From: Aplectana chamaeleonis
Lineage: Eukaryota; Nematoda; Chromadorea; Rhabditida; Cosmocercidae
Assembly: GCA_029168955.1 (NCBI GenBank)
Contig: JAPDOI010000186.1
Location: 868,001 to 932,000, forward strand
Direction: 5' to 3'
DNA: 64,000 nucleotides
Part shown: positions 22,242-38,289 of the stretch, piece by piece
How the letters are laid out: every line of letters starts with the position of its first letter
Position numbering within the stretch: position 1 is the stretch's first letter
Position numbers and translations under genes: made by a program
Notes under the pieces: generated by a model
The model's input: only the letters and a program-made list of their open reading frames with translations
Database searches by the model: none
Told to the model about the DNA's origin: nothing

Positions 22242-24387
22242 GGGCCCGTAGCAATCCCACCGAAAGGTGGGAGCTCATAGCTGCCTCCCCGGCGTGAGGT
22301 GGTGGCTCACATCGCAAGCGGAATAGGTGGTGGCCGCCCTATCCTAATGCACGGGTGCGTGCTAAGGTGGTGACTTCGCTCGCAGCCGAATGTCACCCAC
22401 CTCAGCACGCAGTCATGGACCTGAGGTCTAAAGGGGAGCCACGAGCTGCGAGTGGAAAGTGGAAACAGCGCGCATATTGCAGAGGCACGTAGGGAGGGAG
22501 CCAAGTCAAGGGTCGTGCATGACCGAGGTGTTGGCGACGCGGGGAAGAGAACACGATCCTTCGACCTTTTCTGGCGACTTTTGACCATCTCCGTTGAGGT
22601 TTGAGTGAAACTCTGAGTTTTGCACTGATCATGCTAAAATTCCCCCCAATGTCTGTGATTAGGGAATCGGAATGATAACCTTCCCTAACATGTGATATAA
22701 TTTGGAGGAAAAATCATTAAGAAGCCTTTAACAACGGAAAACACTTCAATGAGTGGCGATCATTGCCACAGTGCTGTTAGCCGTCTTCCAAGAAGGCAAA
22801 ATCAATCGCTCTTCATCAGCTGTTGATTTTTGCAGACGCTGAATTCCCCCTGGTTTCTCATCGTTTTTGCTGTTCCTGAGCCTTCAAAGTGGTTCTTTTT
22901 TCATAAAGCTGTACGTGAACTGTCTATGATGAGTGATACATTTCTTAGGTTTCCTTCGCGGATTCACGAAAATAATTTGGAGTTGAATTCGACAAAGTAT
23001 TCTTTTCCAGAAGGCTGATTAATTTTTCGCATGGTTTCATGGTTCACCAATTTTCTTTCTATGGTTTCATGGTTCACTAATTTTGCGCCGCCTTTAAGAG
23101 ATGTTTTGAAAATTTCTTGGCGATGAAAAGTTCGAGATCGTTTTTCAGTTACCCATGTCTCTAATTGGCTCTGTACATTCCGATCAAAATGGTACTGTTT
23201 TTCAACACGTTTTTTCAGCACAGAATCTGTCGGAAATGCATATTGAATAACCCCATCCCTCCAACCTCCCCTACATACTAGCATACCGTGAGACAAGTTG
23301 CGTACAGTTTTATGAAAAAAGTCTAAGAAAAAATGTGAACAGCAAGGAAAGGAGGAAACGGCAGCAGCAGTCAGGCACAGCAGCAGATTTAAAGATGATG
23401 ATCAATTTTCTTCATAGAAAAAAAAGCACAAGGGGTTAATGATTATGAGCTCCTATCAGACAAAAAATCTGGACGATAATTTTTCGAAAGAAAAATCCAG
23501 AAGTCTGAGAGATACCTATAAACATTCGAGATTTGTTTTCACTTCTTCGCCCTAGGAACAATCAAGAACAGGCATACACCACGGTTTTCGAATGGTAGCG
23601 GAGATATCATCAAATTGTTGGGTGTAGTTAAAATTCTCGTGATAACTTGTGAACGGTTTCCCAGCCTCTAAAAGGGGCATTGCATTCGGGAACATGAAAT
23701 ATTCAAAAACATTAAAATTTGCTTCTATTCTTAACTCGTTTTAATTCGATGTTTGTTGAGTGAATAGCAGCGTGATTATGTACAAACATGGTTTCCGGAA
23801 GAAAAATCATAAGTTTGTAAGAATACATAGGTATACTTCTGGAACTGGAACATCGCCTGCTTAGTTTAGAAGAAGGTAAGTATAGCACGGGAGGAAAATG
23901 GATAATTCTCAACGTCAAGTATCACTCTGACTAATTAAAGAGTAATCTGCGGACTTTTCGAAAAAAAAAACAAAAAGTAGGAAATTTTTACAAATTCGAA
24001 AGTTTGTTTTTGTGCAACTGCTGAAAATGTGTAAGCAGAGATAACCGTGCATAGTTTGTATTAAACTTATTACAATAGGATGGACTGCAGCTCTGAAGGG
24101 AATGGTTTCCATGGAATAGATTGCTGTTGACTGTCTTGGTCATCTCACACCCTGGCTAATACCAAGGATGGCACCCCAACATGAGCGCGCGGTTCAGTTG
24201 CTGTGCTCGCTGTCGATACGATCATCGTGCGTGGTTCGACTCCGCCATGTGGCCGGTTTTTGCAAATAGAATTATCGTGTACGAAGGGTCGCTCCGGGTT
24301 GGCGACAATAGGTGGCGTCTGGGCACGATGTACCTCAGGTCGGCTGCCATCTTTATGTGGTGGCGGCGGGGGGTTTGCTACGGGCCC
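22242..24387. mobile_element. TIR element inserted in satellite A
   Basis: Ends GGGCCCGTAGCAA and TTGCTACGGGCCC are perfect inverted repeats. Both flanks are satellite A (GGACCCCA and AGTGGGGGTG), and re-joining them restores a normal unit. The right arm has no counterpart. Possible target duplication is only 1-3 bp (CAG or A), so the superfamily is unclear. The interior has a weakly mariner-like frame and a tRNA-like B-box stretch. Confidence 0.7.
22964..23296 (-). pseudogene. Possible mariner-like transposase C-terminal fragment
   Basis: The 110-codon minus frame contains FDRNVQSQLETWVTEKRSRTF, reminiscent of the C-terminal 'LETWL..K...F...GI..L' segment of mariner-type transposases. The catalytic aspartates are not present in the frame. 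A CATAAARCTGTACG block is inverted around it (about 22902 and about 23312). Recognition is weak. Confidence 0.25.
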
Positions 24388-24390
24388 AGT

Positions 24391-24650
24391 GGGGGTGTGC
24401 AGGATGTGTGCAGGATCCCACTGGGGGTGTGCAGGACCCCATCGGGAGTGTGCAGGATCTGTGCAGGGTGCAGGACATCACAGAAAGTGTGCAGGACATC
24501 ACAGAAAGTGTGCAAGACCCGAGTGGGCGTGCGCAGGACGTTGTGAAAAGTGTGCAGGACGCCAGTACGGCTAAGCAAGACGTCGTGAAATGTGCGTAGT
24601 ACTTCACTGTGAGTGTGCAGGGGGTCATGTGCATGTGTGCAGTACTTATA
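24391..24650 (+). repeat. Satellite A array A2
   Basis: Continuation of A1 beyond the inserted TIR element, with the same 21-bp units plus GCAGGACATCACAGAAAGT variants that resemble satellite B. Confidence 0.85.
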
Positions 24651-25207
24651 GTAGGAATGGCAAATATGTGGGTGCTAAACAAGTTGGGAAGGGGGGGGGT
24701 ACTCGTGAAAATGAAATGATTCATCCACGAAAATGGAAATCTGTGCTGATGTAATATGCCTCATAACGTTATCAGTCAGTGTTATCACGGAAACTTCATG
24801 TAAACACTTCGATTTCCGAAAGCGGTATCATTCATTCTTACAAGCACGCTCTTACAGATCAGTGGACGAAGGGATACCTTAACAACTCTTGAACAAAACA
24901 TGATAACGAATGCGTTATTGTACGCAGTAAAAGCAGCAACGTGTTAGAATACGGCAGAAAATCAAAAGCGTAGGAGGTCAATCTCACACTCGCAATGCGA
25001 GAAACGTTAGTGACCAACATCATGCATTTTATTATCAAAAATGAAATGATGTCTTGATATGCTTATATTTTTCGTGTATCGTCAAGTTCTGGATGGGGGC
25101 TACTATGATAGCTTTATCATAAAAGCCGAGCGGTTGTTTTCGAGAAAACACAATGGTGAAATCGAAGAAACAACCGCCCTGCTCTGAAGATAGCGTGATG
25201 ATAATGC
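24651..25207. other. Non-repetitive arm sequence between A2 and A3
   Basis: Mirrored at about 59105-59690 in the right arm. No exon or RNA was recognised. Confidence 0.5.
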
Positions 25208-25930
25208 AATCCTGCACACTCCCATTGGGGTCCTGCACACTTCCACTAGGGTCCTGCACACCCCTGTTGGGGTCCTGCAAACATCCTGTACACTCCCAAT
25301 GTGGGCCTGCACACATCGTGCACACTCCCACTCGGGTCCTACACCCTCAGGGGGTGTGCACACATCCTGCACACTCCCACGAGGGTCCTGCATACCCTCA
25401 GTGGGGTCCTGCACATATCCTGCACATTCCCAATGGGGTTCTGCACACATCCTGCACACTCCCAGTAGGGTCCTGCACACCCCTGGTGGGTTCCTGCACA
25501 CATCCTGCACACTCCCGATGGGGTCCTGCACACATCCTGCACACTCCCAATGTGGGCCTGCACACCCCCAGTGGGGCCCTGCACACATCGTGCACACTCC
25601 CACTCGAGTCCTACACCCTCAGGGGGTGTGCACACATCCTGCACACTCCCACGAGGGTTCTGCATACCCTCAGTGGGGTCCTGCACATATCCTGCACATT
25701 CCCAATGGGGTTCTGCACACATCCTGCACACTCCCACTAGGGTCCTGCACACCCCCGGTTGGGTCCTGCACACATCCTGCACACTCCCGATGGGGTCCTG
25801 CACACATCCTGCACATACCCCTGTGGGGTTCTGCACATATCCTGCACACCCCCAGTAGGGTCCTGCACAACCCCAGGAGGTCCTGCACACATCCTGCGCA
25901 CTCTCGATGGGGTTCTGCACATTCCCAGTG
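25208..25930 (-). repeat. Satellite A array A3 (reverse orientation)
   Basis: Units read ACTCCCAATGGGGTCCTGCAC, the reverse complement of A1/A2, so A2 and A3 face each other around 24920. Frames of up to 251 codons on both strands are artefacts. Confidence 0.9.
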
Positions 25931-26249
25931 GAGTACAATACCGCCCGCGACTTTGGGAAAAACGGCGTTTTCGGCGTTTTTTTCCGCCGGAAAGCGCCGC
26001 TTTCTCATAACTTTGTTCAAAGTGGTCAGTTTGGGTTGCCAGAGGCATATTTAGAATCAGCATCGAGAGCTCTTCATTTTGAGCCCGCACATGTCTTACC
26101 CGGCAACAAGGCATATAGGGTTAACACAATCAATCGAGTGTACGAAAACTGCAGCTAGATATCAAATTGGTGTAAATATGGCTTCATATCAACCGTGCAG
26201 ATGGAGGACGAGTTATACACAAGTTTTAAAAACCAATTTATGGTGTTGG

Positions 26250-27060
26250 CAAAAGTAAAAATCAATGTTTTTCCCCTGTTTGGCGACCCGGGAGACACAT
26301 TCATCGTCATTCGCTCGGGCTCAATTTGCCCGCGATCACAACCACGCTTGGTATACACTCATTCAAAACAGCTAAAACCTCTCTGAAGGCATCTCCGGCC
26401 TAGCGCCACCCCTGTGATTTTGGCTTTAAAAAACGACCCTCGGCCATCGACGTCCCGTTCTCGGCTCAAACGGGACCAATCGACCTGCGACTCGGCCTAA
26501 CACATTACTTTTTGATCCTCTTTCGAATAAGCACTGCGCCAGCCCAATCCGGAAAATTTGATTTTTCACATTTTTGGGATGTGCCAAAACAGCGTTTTTT
26601 CCCCTGTTTGGTGACCCGGCAGACACATTCATCGTCACTCGCTCGGGCTCAAGGTGCCCGCGATCACAACCACGCTTGGTATACACTCATTCAAAACAGC
26701 TAAAACCTCTCTGAAGGCATCTCCGGTCTAGCGCCACCCCTGTGATTTTGGCTTTAAAAAACGACCCTCGGCCATCGACGTCCCGTTCTCGGCTCAAACG
26801 GGACCAATCGACCTGCGACTCGGCCTAACACATTACTTTTTGATCCTCTTTCGAATAAGCACTGCGCCAGCCCAATCCGGAAAATTTGATTTTCACATTT
26901 TTGGGATGTGCCAAAACAGCGTTTTTCCCTGTTTGGTGACCCGGCAGACACATTCATCGCCCTTCGCTCGGGCTCAGAATGCTCGCGATCACAACGACGC
27001 TCAACATGGACTCTTTTAAAACAGTTACAACCTGTCTGGAGGCATTTCCCGCCTAGCGCC
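26250..27060 (-). repeat. 328-bp tandem repeat, left block
   Basis: About 2.5 units in inverted orientation relative to the right block. Each contains GAATAAGCACTGCGCCAGCC and AAAACAGCGTTTTT. Confidence 0.85.
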
Positions 27061-27591
27061 ACCCCCCCTGATTTTAGATTTTCAAAAACTACCCCAAATC
27101 ATTTCGATCCGTACGGGCTCCTGGCAACGCCTTATCCATTTCTCAGCTAAAACCGCCCTCATCCCAAACTTGATTTTTTCGACTCTGTTTACCCGGCTCT
27201 GCGAAGCGGTGCGGTAAAACAGGTGGCATAGAGAGCAGAATTTTAAGTTTCTCTGGTCAATGTTTTCAACTGGTTGTTTGTTTCAGGGAACACATTTAGG
27301 TCAATCTTGAGCGTGACGCCAATCTGAAAGCGTGACGCCTATTAACGCGGCGGGTGTGAGTCTCATAGAATCCCCAATGCGGTATTGAATTTTGGATGGA
27401 AAAATGTTAAACATACGTAAGCCTCATCTGAAAACAGTTGAGGATCACTAAATACCCTTGAAGTGAATAAAAGTACTCGTAACATCAAATAGGTACGCAG
27501 CATTCTAGCACATGCATCACTGTTATATATTGTATTTATGTGTGCTTGAGTCAAAATGCAGTTCCGCGCTCGAAATCAACTCCACTGTGTT

Positions 27592-27737
27592 CTGAGGCCG
27601 GATTCATCATTGCTTTAGGTCTGGGTTTGTCGATTTGGGTTGGGTTTAGCTCGTGCACACGCGCGCTAATGCTGGCGCGAAACCCAACCCAATTCCACAA
27701 ACCCACGGTTGATGCAATGATGAATCTGGCCTCTGAT
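27592..27737. mobile_element. Short palindromic MITE
   Basis: GAGGCCGGATTCATCATTGC at the left pairs with GCAATGATGAATCTGGCCTC at the right. GGTTGGGTTTAG-type and AAACCCAACCC blocks pair further in. Confidence 0.7.
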
Positions 27738-28139
27738 GGGCGCGCTTGTCAAACGCGCTGTGATGTGAATGGCTGGCCGGCTGGCCGCCAGGCGAGAGGC
27801 GAGAGACGTCATACTTGTTGCGAAATCATGCTGGAATGAGTTACCGGGGGTGAAACGGGGTTAAGATGCCCGTATCCCAGTTCGAAGCCTGACGAATCGA
27901 TAAGCGATGCGACAGACTGGCTTGCTCTTGGTCTGTTGCTCTTCTTCTCTGCGCTGTGCAGCTCTGCATCTCTGCCACTGTCTCCACAGGGTTACGAGAA
28001 GGGCCGGCATGTCGCAGTGGAGGGTGATAATTGAAACTCCACGAGTCAGGGGCGTTGTGAAGCGTAAGTTCAGTGGCGTTCGGGAGCCAGAAACAGCGAG
28101 AGTGCGCGTCCTCTCAATGTAACTGTCTGTCTCATAGCA

Positions 28140-30320
28140 CTGGCCTGGCCATAGCGGGTCTTGACAATCGATTAAAAGACGTGCGAAAAAAAAACGCTGT
28201 TTTAACACATCCTGAAGAGGTGAAATATCAAGTTTTCCGGATTGGGCTGGCGCAGTGCTTACTCGGAAGAGGTTAGAAAAGTAATGTTGTAAACCGAGTC
28301 TCAGGTCGATTGGTCTCGTTTGAGCTGAGAACGGGACATGGGTGGTCCCGCTTGATGCGAAAATGGACTTGGAACAGGTGAGGGTGACGAAAATTGGACC
28401 TTTCCGGAATGGGCTGGCGCAAAACTCATTCGAGAGAGGATCAAAAAGTAGTGTTGTATGGCGCGTCTCAGGTCGATTGATCCCGTTTGAGCCGAGAACG
28501 AGACGTTGGTGGTCGAGGGTCGTTTTTCGAAGCCAAAATCACGGGGGTGGCGCTAGGCGGGAAATGCCTTCAGAGAGGTTTTAGCTGTTTTGAATGAGTG
28601 TATACCAAGCGTGGTTGTGATCGCGAGCAAATTGAGCCCGAGCGAATGACGATGAATGTGTCTGCCGGGTCGCCAAACAGGGGAAAAAACGCTGTTTTAG
28701 CACATCCCAAAAATGTGAAAAATCAAATTTTCCGAATTGGGCTGGCGCAGTGCTTATTCGAAAGAGGATCAAAAAGTTATGTGTTAGGCCGAGTCGCAGG
28801 TCGATTGGTCCCGTTTGAGCCGAGAACGGGACGTCGATGACCGAGGGTCGTTTTTTAAAGCCAAAATCACAGGGGTGGCGCTAGGCCGGAGATGCCTTCA
28901 GAGAGGTTTTAGCTGTTTTGAATGAGTGTATACCAAGCTTGGTTGTGATCGCGAGCATTTTGAGGCCGAGCGAAGTACGATGCTTGTGTCTGCCGGGTCG
29001 CCAAACGGGAAAAAACGCTGTTTTAGCACATCCCAAAAATGTGAAAAATCAAATTTTCCGAATTGGGCTGGCGCAGTGCTTATTCGAAAGAGGATCAAAA
29101 AATAATGTGTTAGGCCGAGTCGCAGGTCGATTGGTCCCGTTTGAGCCGAGAACGGGACGTCGATGGCCGAGGGTCGTTTTTTAAAGCCAAAATCACAAGG
29201 GTGGCGCTAGGCCGGAGATGCCTTCAGAGAGGTTTTAGCTGTTTTGAATGAGTGTATACCAAGCGTGGTTGGGATCGCGAGCAAATTGAGCCCGAGCGAA
29301 TGACGATGAATGTGTCTGCCGGGTCGCCAAACAGGGGAAAAAACGCTGTTTTGGCACATCCCAAAAATGTGAAAAATCAAATTTTCCGAATTGGGCTGGC
29401 GCAGTGCTTATTCGAAAGAGGATCAAAAAGTTATGTGTTAGGCCGAGTCGCAGGTCGATTGGTCCCGTTTGAGCCGAGAACGGGACGTCGATGCCCGAGG
29501 GTCGTTTTTTAAAGCCAAAATCACAGGGGTGGCGCTAGGCCGGAGATGCCTTCAGAGAGGTTTTAGCTGTTTTGAATGAGTGTATACCAAGCGTGGTTGT
29601 GATCGCGAGCAAATTGAGCCCGAGCGAATGACGATGAATGTGTCTGCCGGGTCGCCAAACAGGGGAAAAAACGCTGTTTTGGCACATCCCAAAAATGTGA
29701 AAAATCAAATTTTACGAATTGGGCTGGCGCAGTGCTTATTCGAAAGAGGATCAAAAAGTAATGTATTAGGCCGAGTCGCAGGTCGATTGGTCCCGTTTGA
29801 GCCGAGAACGGGACGTCGATGGCCGAGGGTCGTTTTTTAAAGCCAAAATCACAGGGGTGGCGCTAGGCCGGGGATGCCTTCAGAGAGGTTTTAGCTGTTT
29901 TGAATGAGTGTATACAAAGCGTGGTTGTGATCGCGAGCAAATTGAGCCCGAGCGAATGACGATGAATGTGTCTGCCGGGTCGCCAAACAGGGGAAAAAAC
30001 GCTGTTTTGGCACATCCCAAAAATGTGAAAAATCAAATTTTCCGAATTGGGCTGGCGCAGTGCTCATTCGAAAGAGGATCAAAAAGTAATGTGTTAGGCC
30101 GAGTAGCAGGTCGATTGGTCCCGTTTGAGCCGAGAACGGGACGTCGATGATCGAGGGTCGTTTTTTAAAGCCAAAGTCACAGGGGTGGCGCTAGGCCGGA
30201 GATGCCTTCAGAGAGCTTTTAGCTGTTTTGAATGAGTGTATACCTAGCGTGGTTGTGATCGCGGTCACCTTGAGCCCGAGCGAATGACGATGAATGTGTC
30301 TCCCGGGTCGCCAAACAGGG
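28140..30320 (+). repeat. 328-bp tandem repeat, right block
   Basis: Six near-identical units start with TGAGTGTATACC near 28597, 28924, 29251, 29579, 29907 and 30234, preceded by a diverged partial unit. Recurrent 86-codon frames come from the repeat; 328 is not a multiple of three, so they cannot fuse. Confidence 0.92.
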
Positions 30321-30849
30321 GAAAAACATTAATTTTTACTTTTGCCAACACCATAAATTGGTTTTTAAAACTTGTGTATAACTCGTCCTCCATCTGCACG
30401 GTTGATATGAAGCCATATTTACACCAATTTGATATCTAGCTTCAGTTTTCGTACACTCGATTGATTGTGTTAACCCTATATGCCTTGTTGCCGGGTAAGA
30501 CATGTGCGGGCTCAAAATGAAGAGCTCTCGATGCTGATTCTAAATATGCCTCTGGCAACCCAAACTGACCACTTTGAACAAAGTTATGAGAAAGCGGCGC
30601 TTTCCGGCGGAAAAAAACGCCGAAAACGCCGTTTTTCCCAAAGTCGCGGGCGGTATTGTACAACACACCCCCAGTTAGGTCCCGCACACATCCTGCACAC
30701 TCACACTGCGATACTGCACCAAATCATCAAAGTCCTGCACCCCCTTCCCGACGACTTGCATACTCTTCAGTATACATTCCATTCCATGGCCAAAATCGCG
30801 TCGGATCAGATTTTCGGATATTGCCGATTTCGCAAAAGCAACTCATCGG

Positions 30850-31010
30850 ATAAAACGGATACTGGCCCAAGCGAGATTTTCGGATAACGGATCCTATCCG
30901 AAACTAGAATTTTTGACCGGATCGGTTATCGGATGTCCGATCGGATAAAATCGGATCCACCGGGTAATTCGGATAAAACAACGGATAAGAAAATTTGCAT
31001 TAGTACCGAG
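30850..31010. repeat. ATCCGAT simple repeat, left arm (1)
   Basis: GGATAACGGATCC and CGGATCGGTTATCGGAT-type short motifs, mirrored at about 58390-58600. Confidence 0.7.
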
Positions 31011-31500
31011 GATCCAAATCCGTGTATTCAAGCAAATACCAGTCTAAAACCAAATGTAATCTTCATATGTTATTCGTAGAAACAAACAAATCACCGGTTT
31101 TGGGAGAATTTTCAGCAATAGTTCACATGAGCAGTTAGACCGGTACTAGCAAACCTTCAGATTGGAAAAAAATTACAACAAACTATCGTGGTGACCATAA
31201 AACAAGACATATTTGGGGATCTTTGACTGATATGGTTGTTTTAATCGTACAGCGCATTTGAAGACACGCGTTCAGTCTACTATTCCGGTGTCGTTTTCCG
31301 ACACATCTTCCTCTCCGAAAGTGGATTCGTCACTGTCCGAGTCAGCTTCATCACAATAGGACTCGACCTCACTGCGCCCATGCTTCTCAACGACTACATG
31401 TTGATACAGAGAATTTTTCAAGGTCTGACGTTTGGAAAGGAATGTAGCTCAGCAAATCCTGGGCAACTAAATATTTGGGGCCGCACCCCTCGCGACGTGG
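31011..31500. other. No gene recognised
   Basis: Arm sequence mirrored at 57900-58390. No protein family was recognised. Confidence 0.5.
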
Positions 31501-31506
31501 TCGGCT

Positions 31507-32612
31507 GTGGCACAATACAAGTACAGGTGTGAAACATCTTTCCTGGATCTCTACGTTTCCACGAGAAGGCCAGTCGAAGTAGGGCTCATCGGGTTTATCA
31601 TGTCAAAATCTCCTTATCAGTGTTGCATTTCGCTAAGATCTAACGTTCCGCTTCTTGCTCCGCCCGGACTCATCTTAGCAAGCTCGGCTTTACGTGCTGC
31701 CGCAGCCAATTCACGCAAAAACATTCTTCGTGCCCTTGCTGACACCGCCTGGGCCAGCACAAAGGAAGTTCTGCGTACAACGTACATATTATGCCATGGT
31801 ACTGCCTGTTTTGAAATATGGTGCCCCCATTTGAACTAGACATCTGTCTGAAATCTTTTGGTGCAAGACTGCAGCGAGCGCAGATTACTGCGCTCAGGCT
31901 GGTTACAGGATGTTACAAATCGACGCCTATCCACCATCTCCACCAGGAAACCGGCCTGCTCCTCGTCAAACAGAACTGATTGTTGCAGTCTCAGCATTTC
32001 CTCATTGGCATCGTCAAGAATCCGACCCATCCCAACTGTTCCCTCCTATCACCCGACCACCATACTCGCAACATACGCACACCGCTCTATGCTGCCCTGT
32101 CTGCTGTTGACCATCAACGTTGGGCTACCTCCGAGCTTTTGCGCAGAAGACTGCAGATGGCTGAGAATACGCGTTTCGTGGCAAAATACCTGTCTGTTGT
32201 TCAGCCCAATTCCATACATGACGGTGTGCCTCCTCGATGGTCGACGATGCCTCGAGTCGATGATAATGAAGCTGACCTGCCCAGGCAGCCCAATTCCATA
32301 CATGACGGTGTGCCTCCTCGATGGTCGATGATGCCTCGAGTCGATGATAATGAAGCTGACCTGCCCAGGCGTACTCGAGCCATCCTAGCAGGTCGGCGAT
32401 GCAGGCATTCCATCTACGTCAAGGCCTATGCATACAGGATTGACCAGTCAGTCCACGATAAATGTCCTGATTGTCAACGTGTTGGACATGACTCGTTGCA
32501 TCTATTTTCATGCCCGGTCAAACCTACACCCTGTCTACTCAAGAGTTATGGTACAAGCCAAGTGAGGTTGCCAACTTTCTGCGCCTCTGATGTGATGCTC
32601 TCTCATGGCTGA
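31507..32612 (+). pseudogene. 5'-truncated Jockey-like LINE, left arm
   Basis: Several frames together resemble the C-terminal third of Jockey-type reverse transcriptases. They contain NILRALADTAWASTKEVLRT (about 31720), then out of frame an 'ITALRLVTGC' block (about 31880) with HHLHQE after it. The final frame has the terminal zinc-knuckle region CPDCQRVGHDSLHLFSCP (about 32466-32520). A stop and frameshifts break the sequence. A tandem 84-bp duplication (32202-32285 and 32286-32369) is absent from the right-arm copy. Confidence 0.75.
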
Positions 32613-32770
32613 GAAGAAGAATAGTCGATTAAAGAACCTTCTAGATTTCGAGATTTCAATTCGGGCGCCAACAATGTCGCAATGTACACGTGCGCGAGTA
32701 AATCACAGATGCACATCATCGTCATTTGCGTCGTGCACGTCAACGGATATTGATTTCAAATTTCGACCAA

Positions 32771-32943
32771 GGGGGTGGTGGCCATGGTGTCATCCAACCC
32801 CTGAAGAGGCGGAAGAAACGGAAGAGACGCAGCGAGTGGGCTGTCGCTAGCTCCGTGTTGCGTCCAATCAGGAACCTCGCTAACCCCCCCCCCCAATTTT
32901 TTAGCCTCTTCAGGAGTTGAAACACACAATGGCTACCACCCCG
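32771..32943. mobile_element. Small inverted-repeat element (left arm)
   Basis: GGGGGTGGTGGCCATGGTGT at the left pairs with ACACAATGGCTACCACCCC at the right; AACCCCTGAAGAGGC and GCCTCTTCAGGAGTT pair further in. Copy in the right arm at 56531-56703. Confidence 0.75.
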
Positions 32944-33009
32944 AACAGGGCGCAAACAGTGGGCGGTGGGTCAGGAATTACCTTTAGGGGGCGATTGTTG
33001 AACTGAGTG

Positions 33010-33310
33010 AAATGAACGTAATTCTATCCGGTTTTTTCCGGATTCATCCGATTCTCGTCCGAAATTATCCGATTTTCATCCGATTTCGATCCGATAGATT
33101 ATCCGTTTTCAGCCATTTTTCTATCCGATTATCCGGTTTTCTGATCGAATCCTTCGGTTTTCTTCTCTCCAGATATCGGATATTTCGGATATCGTGTTTT
33201 TTCGTCTGATAGGATTTCGGATCCATCCGAAATCACCATTTTGACGTCGGATCGGATTTCGGATAGTTATCCAATCGGATTATCCGACCCGGATATCCGA
33301 AACCGACTCC
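33010..33310. repeat. ATCCGATTTTC simple repeat, left arm (2)
   Basis: Degenerate ATCCGATTTTCATCCGATTTC units, mirrored at 56150-56470. Confidence 0.8.
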
Positions 33311-33371
33311 GGCGGATGGAATGTATACTCTTCAGCAAGCGTAAGCGTAAGGAATACGAGTTATCGTATGT

Positions 33372-33591
33372 GATCTCGCGTTAAGTCTGCGCAAAACTGC
33401 AACTTAACGAGAGCTGACAGAGAAAATGGAAATAGTGTGTGAATGAAGAAAAAGATCGGTAGCTTCCAAAAAAGTCTTCCGGAGGACTTTTTCGGAAGCT
33501 ATCCATCTTTTTCTTCGTTTACACACTATTTCCTTTTTTTGTGTCAGCTCGCGTTAAGTTGCAGTTTTGCGCGAACTCACCGCGAGCTGAA
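33372..33591. repeat. Long hairpin, left arm
   Basis: Two arms of about 110 bp fold around CTTCC|GGAGG at 33480/33481. Paired blocks include GCAAAACTGCAACTTAACG with CGTTAAGTTGCAGTTTTGC, and GAAATAGTGTGTGAATGAAG with CTTCGTTTACACACTATTTC. It resembles a palindromic MITE; a hairpin RNA is possible if the region is transcribed. Confidence 0.8.
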
Positions 33592-33910
33592 AAAAGCTCA
33601 AGAAAGCTTCAAAAAAAAAATTCTAAAACACTATTTTGCCCAAGAAAAGGCATAACGGACCATTTTTTGTGAAATTTTTTTTCACAATGCTTATCTAGTG
33701 GCTCATACAGTGCCGTGCGTGTGCTTAGTTTCAGAAATGCATAGCGCATCTCCTAAAAATCGTCAACTAAAAAGCTCGCGGTCAGCTGCGGTTAACCGCG
33801 AATTAACCGCGAGTTAACTCGCGGTTATCTACCCATTTACTACCACCCCTGGTTTGCTCGAGAAGGGGAATATCCGCTATGGTAGGTACTGTTCCTTCAT
33901 AATTTCTAGT

Positions 33911-38174
<4,264 letters not shown>

Positions 38175-38289
38175 TACATTTGTGTGTGCGTGTGTGTATG
38201 TATGTATGTATGTATGTGTGCGTTTCTCTGTGTGTTTGTTTGACCGTTTATTCGGCTTGACTTTCATGGCGGGCAACCCTACGGGAATA

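Larger units (their letters stand above)
25936..30658. mobile_element. 4.7-kb fold-back transposon with tandem repeats in its arms
   Basis: Ends CAATACCGCCCGCGACTTTG and CAAAGTCGCGGGCGGTATTG are perfect inverted repeats, each preceded or followed by TA. Inverted similarity continues inward for over 350 bp and then into inverted 328-bp tandem arrays (left about 26250-27060, right about 28140-30320). The middle (27060-28140) is single copy. No transposase was seen. The element interrupts satellite A in the left arm only. Confidence 0.8.
21667..33847 (+). mobile_element. Composite element with GGTGGTAGTAAATG ends, left-arm copy
   Basis: Terminal repeats GGTGGTAGTAAATG (21667-21680) and CATTTACTACCACC (33834-33847) are flanked by a 5-bp duplication CCTGG (21662-21666 and 33848-33852). 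The site is split relative to the intact target at 17216-17425. Both ends carry several subterminal GAGTTAAC / GTTAACTC motifs. The interior holds satellite A arrays, a LINE fragment, ATCCG repeats and a perfect hairpin, plus two nested elements absent from the right-arm copy. No transposase was seen. I cannot place it in a named superfamily. Confidence 0.75.

Noticed and set aside
25153..26054. CRISPR-like array in satellite A
   Set aside because: Units are contiguous 21/11-bp tandem repeats with no unique spacers, and the sequence is eukaryotic.
27860..27905. tRNA gene suggested by CAGTTCGAAGCC
   Set aside because: No A box or cloverleaf could be paired around it.
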